Shown one piece after another: positions 56,162 through 64,000 of a DNA stretch of 64,000 bases. How positions within the stretch are numbered: position 1 is the first letter of the stretch; the number at the start of each line of letters is the position of its first letter. The stretch lies in the NCBI RefSeq assembly GCF_000018145.1, contig NC_009952.1:1488001-1552000 (forward strand), given 5' to 3'. The notes under the pieces were generated by a model that saw nothing but the letters and a program-made list of their open reading frames with translations, did no database searches and was not told where the DNA came from. The stretch is from Dinoroseobacter shibae DFL 12 = DSM 16493 (GTDB lineage Bacteria; Pseudomonadota; Alphaproteobacteria; Rhodobacterales; Rhodobacteraceae). A program made the position numbers and the translations under genes.

Positions 56162-56431
56162 TGTCTTTTCTCCCTCTGCGCCGCCTTACGCAGGGAGCCT
56201 GTCCCGCGCGGCCGCGTCGATTGTTGCGCTTTGGTTTTGGGTGTACCGGGGCACGCGCAAACTCAGTGTGTCGGTAGTCTTAACGGGTACTTATAACAAA
56301 AACGACCTCTTTTTGACGCAAACTGACCCTGTTGTCGCAATCCATGGGACGTTTGCCCCATGGGCGGATGGCCCGGGGGGCCGCGCGGGGCATATCCGGC
56401 CCGGGCGACAGGGGCGTCGGAAGGCGGGGGA

Positions 56432-58513
56432 TCACTCCGCCGCCATCTTGATGACCGGGCCCATTCTGGCGAAGCTCTCTTCGCTCAGGTGGCATTTGAT
56501 CTGGTGGCCGGTGGGGGTCTTGCGCTGGGGCGGGACCTGGGTTTCGCACAGGTTTCCGGGCACTTCGGATTTCCAGCGGCAGCGGGTCTGGAACGGGCAG
56601 CCCGGCGGCGGGTTCATCGCCGAGGGGATGTCGCCATCGAGCACGATCCGCTCCTTCTGGATGCTGGTGTCGGCGATCGGCACGGCCGAGAGCAGTGCCT
56701 CGGTATAGGGATGATAGGGGGGCGAGAAGACCTCGTCGGTGGTGCCCAATTCGACCACATGGCCGAGATACATCACCATCACCCGGTCACTGAGGTACCG
56801 CACGATGCTCAGGTCATGGGAGATGAACAGGAGCGTGGTCTGGTTCTGGCGCTGGATCTCCATCAGCAGGTCGGTGACCGCGGCCTGCACCGAGACGTCG
56901 AGCGCGCTGACCGGCTCGTCGGCCACCACGATGCGGGCATCCCCGGCAAAGGCGCGGGCGATGCCGACGCGCTGTTTTTGGCCGCCCGAGAGCTGCCGGG
57001 GCATGCGGTTGGCGAAGGCACGGGGCAGCTTCACCAGATCCAGCAGCTCCAGCATCCGCTGCTTGCGGGCGTCCTCGGTATCGCCCACGCCGAAGATCTC
57101 CAACGCCCGGATGATCTGGCGGCCCACGGTCATCGACGGGTTGAGCGTGTCGAACGGGTTCTGGAATACCATCTGCACATCGGCCACGGTCTTGGTGTCG
57201 CGGTCCTGGATCTCGATGTCCTGGATCTCGCGGTTGTCGAGCAGGATGGTGCCGTCGGTGGCGGTCTCCAGCCCCATGAGGACCTTGGCGAAGGTGGATT
57301 TGCCGCAGCCGCTCTCGCCGACGATGGCGAGGGTTTCGCCCTCGCGCGCCTCGAAGCTGAGATCCTCGTTGGCCTTCACCACCTTCTTGTTCTTGCCGCC
57401 GAAGAGGGCCGAGGCCGCGACCTCGTAGTATTTCTTGAGGTTGTCCATATTCAGCACGACGCGGCCCGGCTCGGGCTTCTCGGTCTGGTCGGCCTTCTCG
57501 ACCGGGGCGTTCCAGTCGATCTCCTCGAAGCGCAGGCAGCGGGAGCCGTGGCGGTCGTCGCCGGGGATCTTGCGCATGCGGATGTCCTGGGCGTCGCAGA
57601 GCCCGGGTTGGAAATAGTCGCAGTGCGGCCCGAAATTGCAGCCTTTGGGCCGCTCATGGGGCAGGGGGAAGTTGCCCGGGATGGCCACCAGGGGGCGGGC
57701 GTTCTTGTCGGCGCCGGGCAGGGGGATCGAGCGGAACAGCGCCTGCGTGTAGGGGTGCTGCATCTCGTCGAACACGTCCTCGATCGAGCCGGTCTCGACC
57801 GCCTCGCCGGAATACATCACGCAGAGCCGGTCGCAGGTCTCCAGGATCAGGCCGAGATTGTGGGAGATGAACAGCATCGAGGTGCCGTATTTCTTGCCCA
57901 GGTCCTTCACCAGATCGACCACCGCGGCCTCGACGGTCACATCGAGCGCCGTGGTCGGCTCGTCCAGGATCAGCAGCGCCGGGTTGGCCATCAGCGCCAT
58001 GGCGATGACGATGCGCTGCTGCTGGCCGCCGCTGAGCTGGTGCGGAAAGCTGTTCAGGATGCGCTTGGGGTCCGGCAGGCGCACGTCGGTGACCACGTCG
58101 AGGGCACGCTGGTAGGCGACGTCTTCGGAGACGCCTTCGTGGATCATCGGCACCTCCATGAGCTGCTTGCCGATCCGCATGGCCGGATTGAGCGAGGCCA
58201 TGGGCTCCTGGTAGATCATGGCGATCTCCTTGCCGCGGATGCGGCGGAGCTCTTCGGGGCTCATGGTGTTCAGGTCGCGGCCCTTGAACTTGATGGTGCC
58301 GCCGACGATGCGGCCGTTCACGCCGAGATCCTGCATCACCCCCAGGGCAACGGTGGACTTGCCGCAGCCGGATTCTCCGACCAGTCCCATGGCCTCGCCA
58401 GGCATCACGGTGCAGGAGAAATCCATCACTGCCGGGATTTCCCGCAGGCGCGTGAAGAAGGAGATCGAAAGGTTCTCGATCTCGAGGATTGGGCCGTCAT
58501 AGGTCTCGGTCAT
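56432..58513 (-). CDS. fused dual-ATPase of oligopeptide-type ABC transporter (DppD-DppF like)
   Basis: A 693-residue protein with two complete ABC domains. The first (about 8-280) has GESGCGKSTVALGV, LSGGQQQRIVIAMAL and ALLILDEPTTALD. The second (about 360-620) has GESGCGKSTFAKVL, LSGGQKQRVGIARAF and RIVVADEPVSALD. Both contain the C-terminal oligopeptide_ABC extension (FPLPHERPKGCNFGPHC; PPPGCPFQTRCRWKSE) with clustered cysteines of the kind that binds a Fe-S cluster. It works with the two permeases upstream. The ATG at 58513 is chosen because the family start follows and the 19-codon extension is not conserved in character. Confidence 0.93.
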   Translation of the reverse strand: MTETYDGPILEIENLSISFFTRLREIPAVMDFSCTVMPGEAMGLVGESGCGKSTVALGVMQDLGVNGRIVGGTIKFKGRDLNTMSPEELRRIRGKEIAMIYQEPMASLNPAMRIGKQLMEVPMIHEGVSEDVAYQRALDVVTDVRLPDPKRILNSFPHQLSGGQQQRIVIAMALMANPALLILDEPTTALDVTVEAAVVDLVKDLGKKYGTSMLFISHNLGLILETCDRLCVMYSGEAVETGSIEDVFDEMQHPYTQALFRSIPLPGADKNARPLVAIPGNFPLPHERPKGCNFGPHCDYFQPGLCDAQDIRMRKIPGDDRHGSRCLRFEEIDWNAPVEKADQTEKPEPGRVVLNMDNLKKYYEVAASALFGGKNKKVVKANEDLSFEAREGETLAIVGESGCGKSTFAKVLMGLETATDGTILLDNREIQDIEIQDRDTKTVADVQMVFQNPFDTLNPSMTVGRQIIRALEIFGVGDTEDARKQRMLELLDLVKLPRAFANRMPRQLSGGQKQRVGIARAFAGDARIVVADEPVSALDVSVQAAVTDLLMEIQRQNQTTLLFISHDLSIVRYLSDRVMVMYLGHVVELGTTDEVFSPPYHPYTEALLSAVPIADTSIQKERIVLDGDIPSAMNPPPGCPFQTRCRWKSEVPGNLCETQVPPQRKTPTGHQIKCHLSEESFARMGPVIKMAAE

Positions 58514-58582
58514 CGCGTCCCTTTTCTTTTGTGCTGAAATACTCCGGGGGTGTGGGGGCAGCGCCCCCACGAACCGTTCCCC

Positions 58583-59743
58583 TCAGTCCTTCAGGCTTTC
58601 TTCGCGCAGGCCGTCGGCCAGCAGGTTCAGGCCCAGCACAAGGCTCATCAGCGCGAGCGCGGGCGGCAGGGCGGGGTGGATGTAGATCGACAGCAGGCGC
58701 CGGCCCTCGTTGATCGTGGACCCCCAATCGGGGCTTTCGGGGCTGACGCCGAGGCCGAAGAAGCCCAAAGTCCCGAGCAGGATGGTGGTATACCCGATGC
58801 GCAGGCAGAAATCGACGATCAGGGGCCCGCGGGCGTTTGGCAGGATTTCCCACAGCATGATGTACCACGGGCCCTCGCCCCGGGTCTGCGCGGCGGCCAC
58901 GTAGTCGCGGGTCTGGATGTCGAGCACGATGCCGCGCACGATCCGGAACACCGTGGGCGAGTTCACGAACACGACCGACACGAACACGATCAGCACGTTG
59001 GGCGGCATCGACACGATGCCCAGCGGATCGGCGTTGAACGCCAGCCCAAGATAGAGCCAGCCGCCGATCACCACGGTCAGCGCGACGAACAGGTTCCGCT
59101 TGGCCGGTTGGGTGAAATAGCGCGAATTCCACAGCACCACCAGGAACAGGATCGGGAACACGAAGAGCACCGCCGCCATGTAGGTCGGGATGCCGGTCGC
59201 CACGATCTCGGGCGTGACCAGCAGGTAGAAGAGCAGGATCACCGGGAAGGCCAGCACCAGGTTGGCGATGAAGCTGAGCACCGTGTCGAACTTGCCGCCG
59301 AAATACCCCGCCGGCAGGCCCAGCACGATGCCGACCATGAAGGCGAACAGTGTGGCGGCCGGCGCAATCTTGAGCACCTCGCGCGCGCCCATCACCATCC
59401 GGCTGAACACGTCGCGCGCCAGGTTGTCGCCCCCGAAGAGGTAGTGCGAGAAGCCCGCCGTGCCCTCCGGCACCGGGGTGCCGGGCACCTTGTTCTTCAT
59501 GCCGGAGACCACCTGGATCGGGTCATGGGTGATGATCATGTCGGCGAAGATCGCCGTGAACACCCAGAACATCACGATCCCGAAGCCCACCATCCCGATC
59601 GGGCTGTCGAAGAGCTTGCCGTAAAGCCCCAGACGTCGCTTGTAGACGATGGACAGGGTGAAGGTGGCGATCAGCATGACCCAGACGGGCATGAACTGGA
59701 TGAAGACCTGGATCCAGATCTCGAGAGGTGTCATCGGCTCCAT
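58583..59743 (-). CDS. oligopeptide-type ABC transporter permease, DppC like
   Basis: A 386-residue permease, longer than the usual roughly 300 because of an insert of about 90 residues containing extra hydrophobic segments near 205-260 (YMAAVLFVFPILFLVVLWNS). The ATPase-contact loop is in YVAAAQTRGEGPWYIMLWEI LPNARGP (about 305-330). The N-terminal cytoplasmic helix and first membrane segment are typical of DppC. It starts 10 bp after dppB-like and is followed by the dual ATPase gene. Confidence 0.9.
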   Translation of the reverse strand: MEPMTPLEIWIQVFIQFMPVWVMLIATFTLSIVYKRRLGLYGKLFDSPIGMVGFGIVMFWVFTAIFADMIITHDPIQVVSGMKNKVPGTPVPEGTAGFSHYLFGGDNLARDVFSRMVMGAREVLKIAPAATLFAFMVGIVLGLPAGYFGGKFDTVLSFIANLVLAFPVILLFYLLVTPEIVATGIPTYMAAVLFVFPILFLVVLWNSRYFTQPAKRNLFVALTVVIGGWLYLGLAFNADPLGIVSMPPNVLIVFVSVVFVNSPTVFRIVRGIVLDIQTRDYVAAAQTRGEGPWYIMLWEILPNARGPLIVDFCLRIGYTTILLGTLGFFGLGVSPESPDWGSTINEGRRLLSIYIHPALPPALALMSLVLGLNLLADGLREESLKD

Positions 59744-59753
59744 CGGGCTCTCC

Positions 59754-60845
59754 TCACGCGATCCGGATACGGGGGTTGAGGAAGACGTAGCCGATATCCG
59801 AGATCAGCTGTGTCACGAGCACCACGATCACCGCCACCACCGAGCAGGACAGCAGCAGCTCGACATCGTTGTTCGAGGCGGCCTGCACCAGGGTCCAGCC
59901 GAAGCCCTTGTAGTTGAACAGCGTTTCCACGATCACCACGCCCGTGAGCAGCCAGGGGAATTGCAGCATGATCACCGTGAAGGGCGCGATCAGCGCGTTG
60001 CGCAGGGCGTGTTTCAGCACGATGTTGCGGAAGCTCACGCCCTTGAGCCGCGCGGTGCGGATGTATTGCGCGGTCATGACCTCGGCCATGGACGCCCGCG
60101 TCATCCGCGCGATGTAGCCCATGCCGTAAAGCGCCATGGTCAGCACCGGCAGGGTGAAGTTTTCCAGCGTGGCGTCCTCGGCCGCCGAGGCCGCGGAGCC
60201 CTTGAGGATCGTGCGCCCGTCGATCCAGCCCCATTCGGCAAAGAGCGGTGAGAGCCCGGCGGTAGAGGAGGCGAAGAGCACCACCAGCACCACGCCCGAG
60301 ACGTATTCCGGCGTGGCGGTGGTGATGATCGAGGCGGTGGACAGGGTACGGTCCGTGCGCGAGCCCTCGCGCATTCCCGCCAGCACACCGACCAGCAGCG
60401 CCGAGGGCACCATCACCACCATCACCCAGAACATCAGCTTGCCGGTGAGGGCCAGGCGTTCCGCGATCACGCCGCCCACATCGGCCTTGAAGACGGTCGA
60501 GGTGCCGAAATCCCCCTGCAGCAGGCCGCAGAAGCCCGGGGGTTCGGGATCGCCGCTGCGCCAGATGCCATCGATGCAGCGCCCGCGCATCCCGCCATCC
60601 TCCAGCGTGCGGGTCCAGCCCGGCACCAGGCCCAGCCATTCGCCGTAGCGCACCAGCATCGGCCGGTCATAGCCGTTATTCGACAGCCAGCTTGCGACCT
60701 CGGCATCGGTCATGCGGACCGAGCCTTCGCTCTTGGCGACCTTCTCGAGGTTGGGCTGCAGGTTCGTCATGAAGAAGACGATGAAGGTGACGCAAAGCGC
60801 GGTCAGGGCCATGACGCCGAAACGGCGCAGGATGAAAGCGAACAT
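59754..60845 (-). CDS. oligopeptide-type ABC transporter permease, DppB like
   Basis: A 363-residue permease. The first helix FILRRFGVMALTALCVTFIV is typical of DppB/OppB, a 70-residue periplasmic segment follows (residues 30-110, with two cysteine-containing stretches), and the EAA-loop lies in YIRTARLKGVSFRNIVLKHA near 280-300. It lies between the binding-protein gene and the DppC-like gene on the minus strand. Confidence 0.92.
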   Translation of the reverse strand: MFAFILRRFGVMALTALCVTFIVFFMTNLQPNLEKVAKSEGSVRMTDAEVASWLSNNGYDRPMLVRYGEWLGLVPGWTRTLEDGGMRGRCIDGIWRSGDPEPPGFCGLLQGDFGTSTVFKADVGGVIAERLALTGKLMFWVMVVMVPSALLVGVLAGMREGSRTDRTLSTASIITTATPEYVSGVVLVVLFASSTAGLSPLFAEWGWIDGRTILKGSAASAAEDATLENFTLPVLTMALYGMGYIARMTRASMAEVMTAQYIRTARLKGVSFRNIVLKHALRNALIAPFTVIMLQFPWLLTGVVIVETLFNYKGFGWTLVQAASNNDVELLLSCSVVAVIVVLVTQLISDIGYVFLNPRIRIA

Positions 60846-60940
60846 GAGGGCCTCTCTGTCGGGCTGGTCGGGTGACGCGCGGGATCAGGAGCAAAAGACC
60901 GGAGCCCGATGGCGGGCTCCGGCCGGTGTCGTGCGTCGCG

Positions 60941-62608
60941 TCAGGCCGCGAAGCCGAGCTTGTAGACGTGGATCTCGTGGCTCGGATGCTTCTCGGCATT
61001 GACCACGTCGCCCCGGTGGTGGTTGTAGAGCGACCGCCAGTAGGGCTGGATGATCACGCCGTCGTCGCGCAGGATTTGCTGCACCTTGCCCATGACTTCG
61101 CGGCGCTTGTCGGCATCGGCGATGGCCAGGGCCTCGGCGAGGGCCGCGTCGAACTCCGGGTTGGCATAGGCGGATTCGTTCCATGCCTCGCCCGAGCGGT
61201 AGGCCAGTGCCAGGATCTGCACGCCCAGGGGCCGGTGGTTCCAGGAGGTGGCCGAGAACGCATGCTTGGTCCAGTCGCCCCAGAAGGTGGCGCCGGGCTG
61301 GATGCGGTGATCGACCTGGATGCCCGCGTCGCGCAGCTGCGCGGTCAGGGCGGCGCCAGTATTGGCGAGCCACTCTTCATCGGGGGTGATGAAGGTGTGG
61401 GTGAAATCGCCCAGGCCGGCGGCGTCGATCATCTCCTTGGCCTTGGCCGGGTCCGTTTCCGGCGCGCCGATATCGGCGTATTCCGGATGGATCGGGCAGA
61501 CATGGTGATTTTCCGCCGCGGTGCCCTGGTTGTTGTAGCCCAGCTCCAGCAGCACGCTGTTATCCACGGCCATCGCAAGCGCCCGGCGCACGTTCACGTC
61601 CGCATAGGGCGTCACGCCGTCGATCTCGGCGGCCTGGTTGGGACGGCACACGACGGTGGCGCCGGTCACGGCCTCGGTGACGGACCAACCGATGGCGCTG
61701 AAGATGTCGACGAACTCGCCGGTGGTCTCGTAGGTCAGGTCGAATTCCTCGGCCTCGGCGCCCGCCAGCCAGGTGGCCGGGTCGGTGCCGAAATCGACGA
61801 ACTCGATCCGGTCGACATAGGGGCCGCCATAGACCTCGGTGCCCCACCAGGTGTGGTCGGTGGCGCGTTCCAGCACGGCGCGCACGTTCGCCTCGAAACT
61901 GACCGGGCGATAGGGGCCGGTGCCGATGCCGTGGTCGAACGGGTTGCCGCCCTCGTAGCTGGCATGGGTGATCGCGGCGGGGTAGTCGGACATGGTGGCG
62001 ATCAGGGTGATGTCGGGCGCACTGAGGGTCAGGCGCACGGTCATGTCATCGACGATCTCGATCGCGCCCTCCCGGGCTTGGCCGGTGGCTTCGTCGATCA
62101 GCCCCTGCACGCGGGTGGCCATGGAGTTGCCTTCGAGCGAGCTGTCGCACCAGCCGGTAATGTTGCGCGCCACGTCCTCGGCGGTAAAGGCGTCGCCGTT
62201 GTTCCAGGTCACGCCGGGCCGGACGTTGAGGGTATAGACGGTGGCGTCGTCGTTCACTTCCCAGCTTTCCAGCAGCATGCCGCGGAAGGTTCCGTCGGCA
62301 TTGTATTCCACGAGATATTCGAGGAACCCGCGGGAGTGGTTGCCAAGCTCGGACCAGTCATAGGTCCGCGGCTCCTTCATCGCCTTGACCAGGTGCTGGA
62401 TGCGCAGCGTGCCGCCCTGGGCCGGTGTGGCGGTCATCGCGCGGGCCGGTTTGGCCCCGATCATGCCGTAGGCGGCGACGGAGGTGGCGCCGAGGGCAGT
62501 GGCGTAGGACAGGAATTCGCGGCGGCTGAGCGTGCCGGTGCGGCAGTCCTGGGCGTAGGTTGCGACCGCCGGATGCATGGGTTTGCCGTTGATGGTGGAC
62601 ATCGTCAT
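60941..62608 (-). CDS. oligopeptide-type ABC transporter substrate-binding protein
   Basis: A 555-residue SBP_bac_5 family protein. A predicted twin-arginine or Sec signal lies at residues 25-57 ([20 protein letters not shown]), and the mature domain has [40 protein letters not shown] and the family [20 protein letters not shown]. Ligands could be peptides, opines or other amides. It is the first gene of the four-gene transporter operon. The ATG at 62608 has GGGAGATCAG upstream, which is a better site than the in-frame ATG at 62602. Confidence 0.92.
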   Translation of the reverse strand: MTMSTINGKPMHPAVATYAQDCRTGTLSRREFLSYATALGATSVAAYGMIGAKPARAMTATPAQGGTLRIQHLVKAMKEPRTYDWSELGNHSRGFLEYLVEYNADGTFRGMLLESWEVNDDATVYTLNVRPGVTWNNGDAFTAEDVARNITGWCDSSLEGNSMATRVQGLIDEATGQAREGAIEIVDDMTVRLTLSAPDITLIATMSDYPAAITHASYEGGNPFDHGIGTGPYRPVSFEANVRAVLERATDHTWWGTEVYGGPYVDRIEFVDFGTDPATWLAGAEAEEFDLTYETTGEFVDIFSAIGWSVTEAVTGATVVCRPNQAAEIDGVTPYADVNVRRALAMAVDNSVLLELGYNNQGTAAENHHVCPIHPEYADIGAPETDPAKAKEMIDAAGLGDFTHTFITPDEEWLANTGAALTAQLRDAGIQVDHRIQPGATFWGDWTKHAFSATSWNHRPLGVQILALAYRSGEAWNESAYANPEFDAALAEALAIADADKRREVMGKVQQILRDDGVIIQPYWRSLYNHHRGDVVNAEKHPSHEIHVYKLGFAA

Positions 62609-62865
62609 TCTGATCTCCCTGAGATACGTGTTCTTGCTATTTTCCGCGCGCTCGCCCCCGAGCTGTGATGCCTTCGGTTGGGGGCGCTGGGTCACTGCGC
62701 GGCGGAGGAAGCTGTTGATGCGCGCATCACGCCTCATTCTCTGCGGGGGGTCAACCGCCAGCCCGGGCCGAATCGGGGAAAAAACGACATGTTTTTGGTC
62801 CAAAAGCGACATCACCCCCGAAACGGTCGAGGATCAAAGCGGCTTGACGTAGGGTCAGTCGAGGA

Positions 62866-63678
62866 TCACTCGGCCCGCAACATGCGTCGGGCCGCGGTCG
62901 GGGTTTGGCCCATCCGGGCGCCGAAGCTGCGCGCGAAATAGGCCGCCGAGCCGTAGCCGAGCGATTGCGCGATCTGGTGCACCGGGGCCGGGGTGTCGGC
63001 GAGCCGCCGCCGGGCCTCGGCCAGCAGCCGGTCCTGCACCAGCGTCGAGGCGCCCAGCTCCGTGACGGTCTGGCAGACGCGGGTCAGGTGGGTGGGCGTG
63101 ATCCCCAGCCGCGCGGCATAGGCCGCCACGGAGGGTGGGCTTTCGGGCGCGGCGGCAATATCCCGTTCGATCAGCGCGGTGAACCCCGCAACGATAGTTT
63201 CGGCCTTGGACTGGCTCCATTCGGCGGCGCATTCGCGCTGGTGCAGCCGGGTGACCGCCAGGGCCAGCAGGGTGCCATAGGCGGCGATGGCCACATCCGC
63301 ATCCTTGGTCGCGGCGTCCGCCTCGCCCTCGATCTGGCCCAGAAGCCAGGTGATCTCGCCCTGGGTCTGGGTCGTGGTGGCGCGCAGCAGGACGGGAGTG
63401 TCGGGCAACTGGCCATCGAAGCCGGGGCCGAAGGCGACACGGTGGCCGAAGACGGGGGTGGGAAACTCGAACCGGGTGGTCGCCCGGGCCGGCACGTAGA
63501 GGTGGCAGGGGCCGCTGAAGCCGCGGGTCTTGCCGCAGACCGACACGCGCCCCTGACCGCGATTGACCACGTAGAGCAGGGGGGTGGGTTCGGCATGCCA
63601 GTCGGTCAATCGCCAGCGCCCGGCTTGCAGGATCGCGGCGAGGGACGAGGTGGAGACGGGGCGCTCGGGTGTCGTCAT
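62866..63678 (-). CDS. AraC-family transcriptional regulator
   Basis: A 270-residue regulator with an N-terminal cupin-like ligand domain (GRWRLTDWHAEPTPLLYVVN; CHLYVPARATTRFEFPTPVF) and a C-terminal double helix-turn-helix (YAARLGITPTHLTRVCQTVT; IAQSLGYGSAAYFARSFGAR). It is upstream of the oligopeptide-type operon on the same strand, with a 257-bp spacer, and is the likely regulator. The inducer is unknown. Confidence 0.9.
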   Translation of the reverse strand: MTTPERPVSTSSLAAILQAGRWRLTDWHAEPTPLLYVVNRGQGRVSVCGKTRGFSGPCHLYVPARATTRFEFPTPVFGHRVAFGPGFDGQLPDTPVLLRATTTQTQGEITWLLGQIEGEADAATKDADVAIAAYGTLLALAVTRLHQRECAAEWSQSKAETIVAGFTALIERDIAAAPESPPSVAAYAARLGITPTHLTRVCQTVTELGASTLVQDRLLAEARRRLADTPAPVHQIAQSLGYGSAAYFARSFGARMGQTPTAARRMLRAE

Positions 63679-63736
63679 GGCCGAACCCTACCGTTCCCGG
63701 GCGCGCGGGGCCAGTCTCTGTGAAATTCCGGCGAAA

Positions 63737-64000
63737 TCAGGCCGATCCGGGGGGGACCGGGGTCCAGTCGCGCATCCGGGCGCGAAACCAGGTGCGCTGG
63801 CGTTTGGCGTATTGGCGGGTGGCGCGGGTCGCGGCCTCTTCGGCGGCGTCGAGGGTGATTTCGCCGCGCAGATGGGCGATCAGTTCGGGCGCGCCGATGG
63901 CGCGGGCCCAGGGGGCGGCCGCGTCCCAGTGCGGCAGGGCGGCGCGGGCCTCGTCCAGCGCGCCCTGGTCGAGCATCTGGCGAAACCGCCGGGCGATGCG
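63737..64000 (-). CDS. miaA: tRNA dimethylallyltransferase, C-terminal part
   Basis: The frame continues past the right edge ([20 protein letters not shown]...). [20 protein letters not shown] is the C-terminal signature of MiaA, which adds dimethylallyl to A37 of tRNAs reading U-starting codons. Only about 87 residues are inside the window. It ends 58 bp from the start of the AraC-regulator gene. Confidence 0.93.
   Translation of the reverse strand, partial: RIARRFRQMLDQGALDEARAALPHWDAAAPWARAIGAPELIAHLRGEITLDAAEEAATRATRQYAKRQRTWFRARMRDWTPVPPGSA

Overview
The window is high-GC DNA from an alphaproteobacterium, most likely a marine Rhodobacterales (Roseobacter-type) species. The evidence is the mix of genes: a ChpT-type histidine phosphotransferase, ornithine-lipid genes olsB-olsA, a protein with a VPLPA-like C-terminal tail, GluQRS, TrmFO, an Obg protein without the OCT domain, a long L21, TAXI and DctPQM TRAP transporters, a BCCT transporter with a dimethylglycine-dehydrogenase-like enzyme, and NnrS. 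Housekeeping genes (gyrA, trmFO, rplU-rpmA-obgE-proB, proA, miaA, two tRNAs) show it is chromosomal.

Layout. 1-2.4 kb: the start of a LysR regulator divergent from a family III CoA-transferase, then decayed DNA with an amidohydrolase fragment. 2.4-8.9 kb: a five-gene minus-strand operon (cysteate/D-cysteine lyase-like PLP enzyme, ProX/ProV/ProW-like ABC importer, alpha/beta hydrolase) divergent from its probable LysR regulator, with a palindromic operator between them. 9.0-11.7 kb: an uncharacterised protein paired with a Dyp-type peroxidase. 11.9-17.4 kb: a TAXI-TRAP transporter, UspA and class III aminotransferase operon. 17.5-18.7 kb: a graveyard of IS6- and IS3-family remnants and a broken merR gene. 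18.8-25.6 kb: a six-gene minus-strand operon (YbaN/DUF454, ABC importer, NnrS, TonB-dependent receptor) with a perfect FNR/Nnr-type box upstream. 25.7-28.5 kb: the scar of an integrated element at tRNA-Ser(CGA): IS3 remnant, broken type III restriction subunit and broken integrase.

28.7-45.4 kb is mostly core genome: DUF2059, rplU-rpmA, LysE plus three GNAT acetyltransferases, obgE-proB, a VPLPA-type secreted protein, proA, chpT, DUF3553, olsB-olsA, gluQ, trmFO, gyrA, usg. 45.5-50.3 kb: dsbB, exoD, a DctPQM TRAP operon and tRNA-Leu(CAA). 50.4-56.2 kb: a small lipoprotein, a MobA/MocA-like nucleotidyltransferase flanked by twin palindromes, the dimethylglycine-dehydrogenase-like enzyme and a BCCT transporter. 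56.4-62.6 kb: an oligopeptide-type ABC operon, then an AraC regulator and the 3' part of miaA at the right edge.

The dominant theme is scavenging of small organic compounds: five complete transport systems besides the NnrS-linked ABC/TonB set, several with a catabolic enzyme beside them. The most promising unexplained system is the NnrS-linked uptake operon with its FNR/Nnr box. Next are the lyase/ProU-type operon and the Dyp peroxidase with its unknown partner. All functional names rest on motif recognition and gene context. No database search was run.
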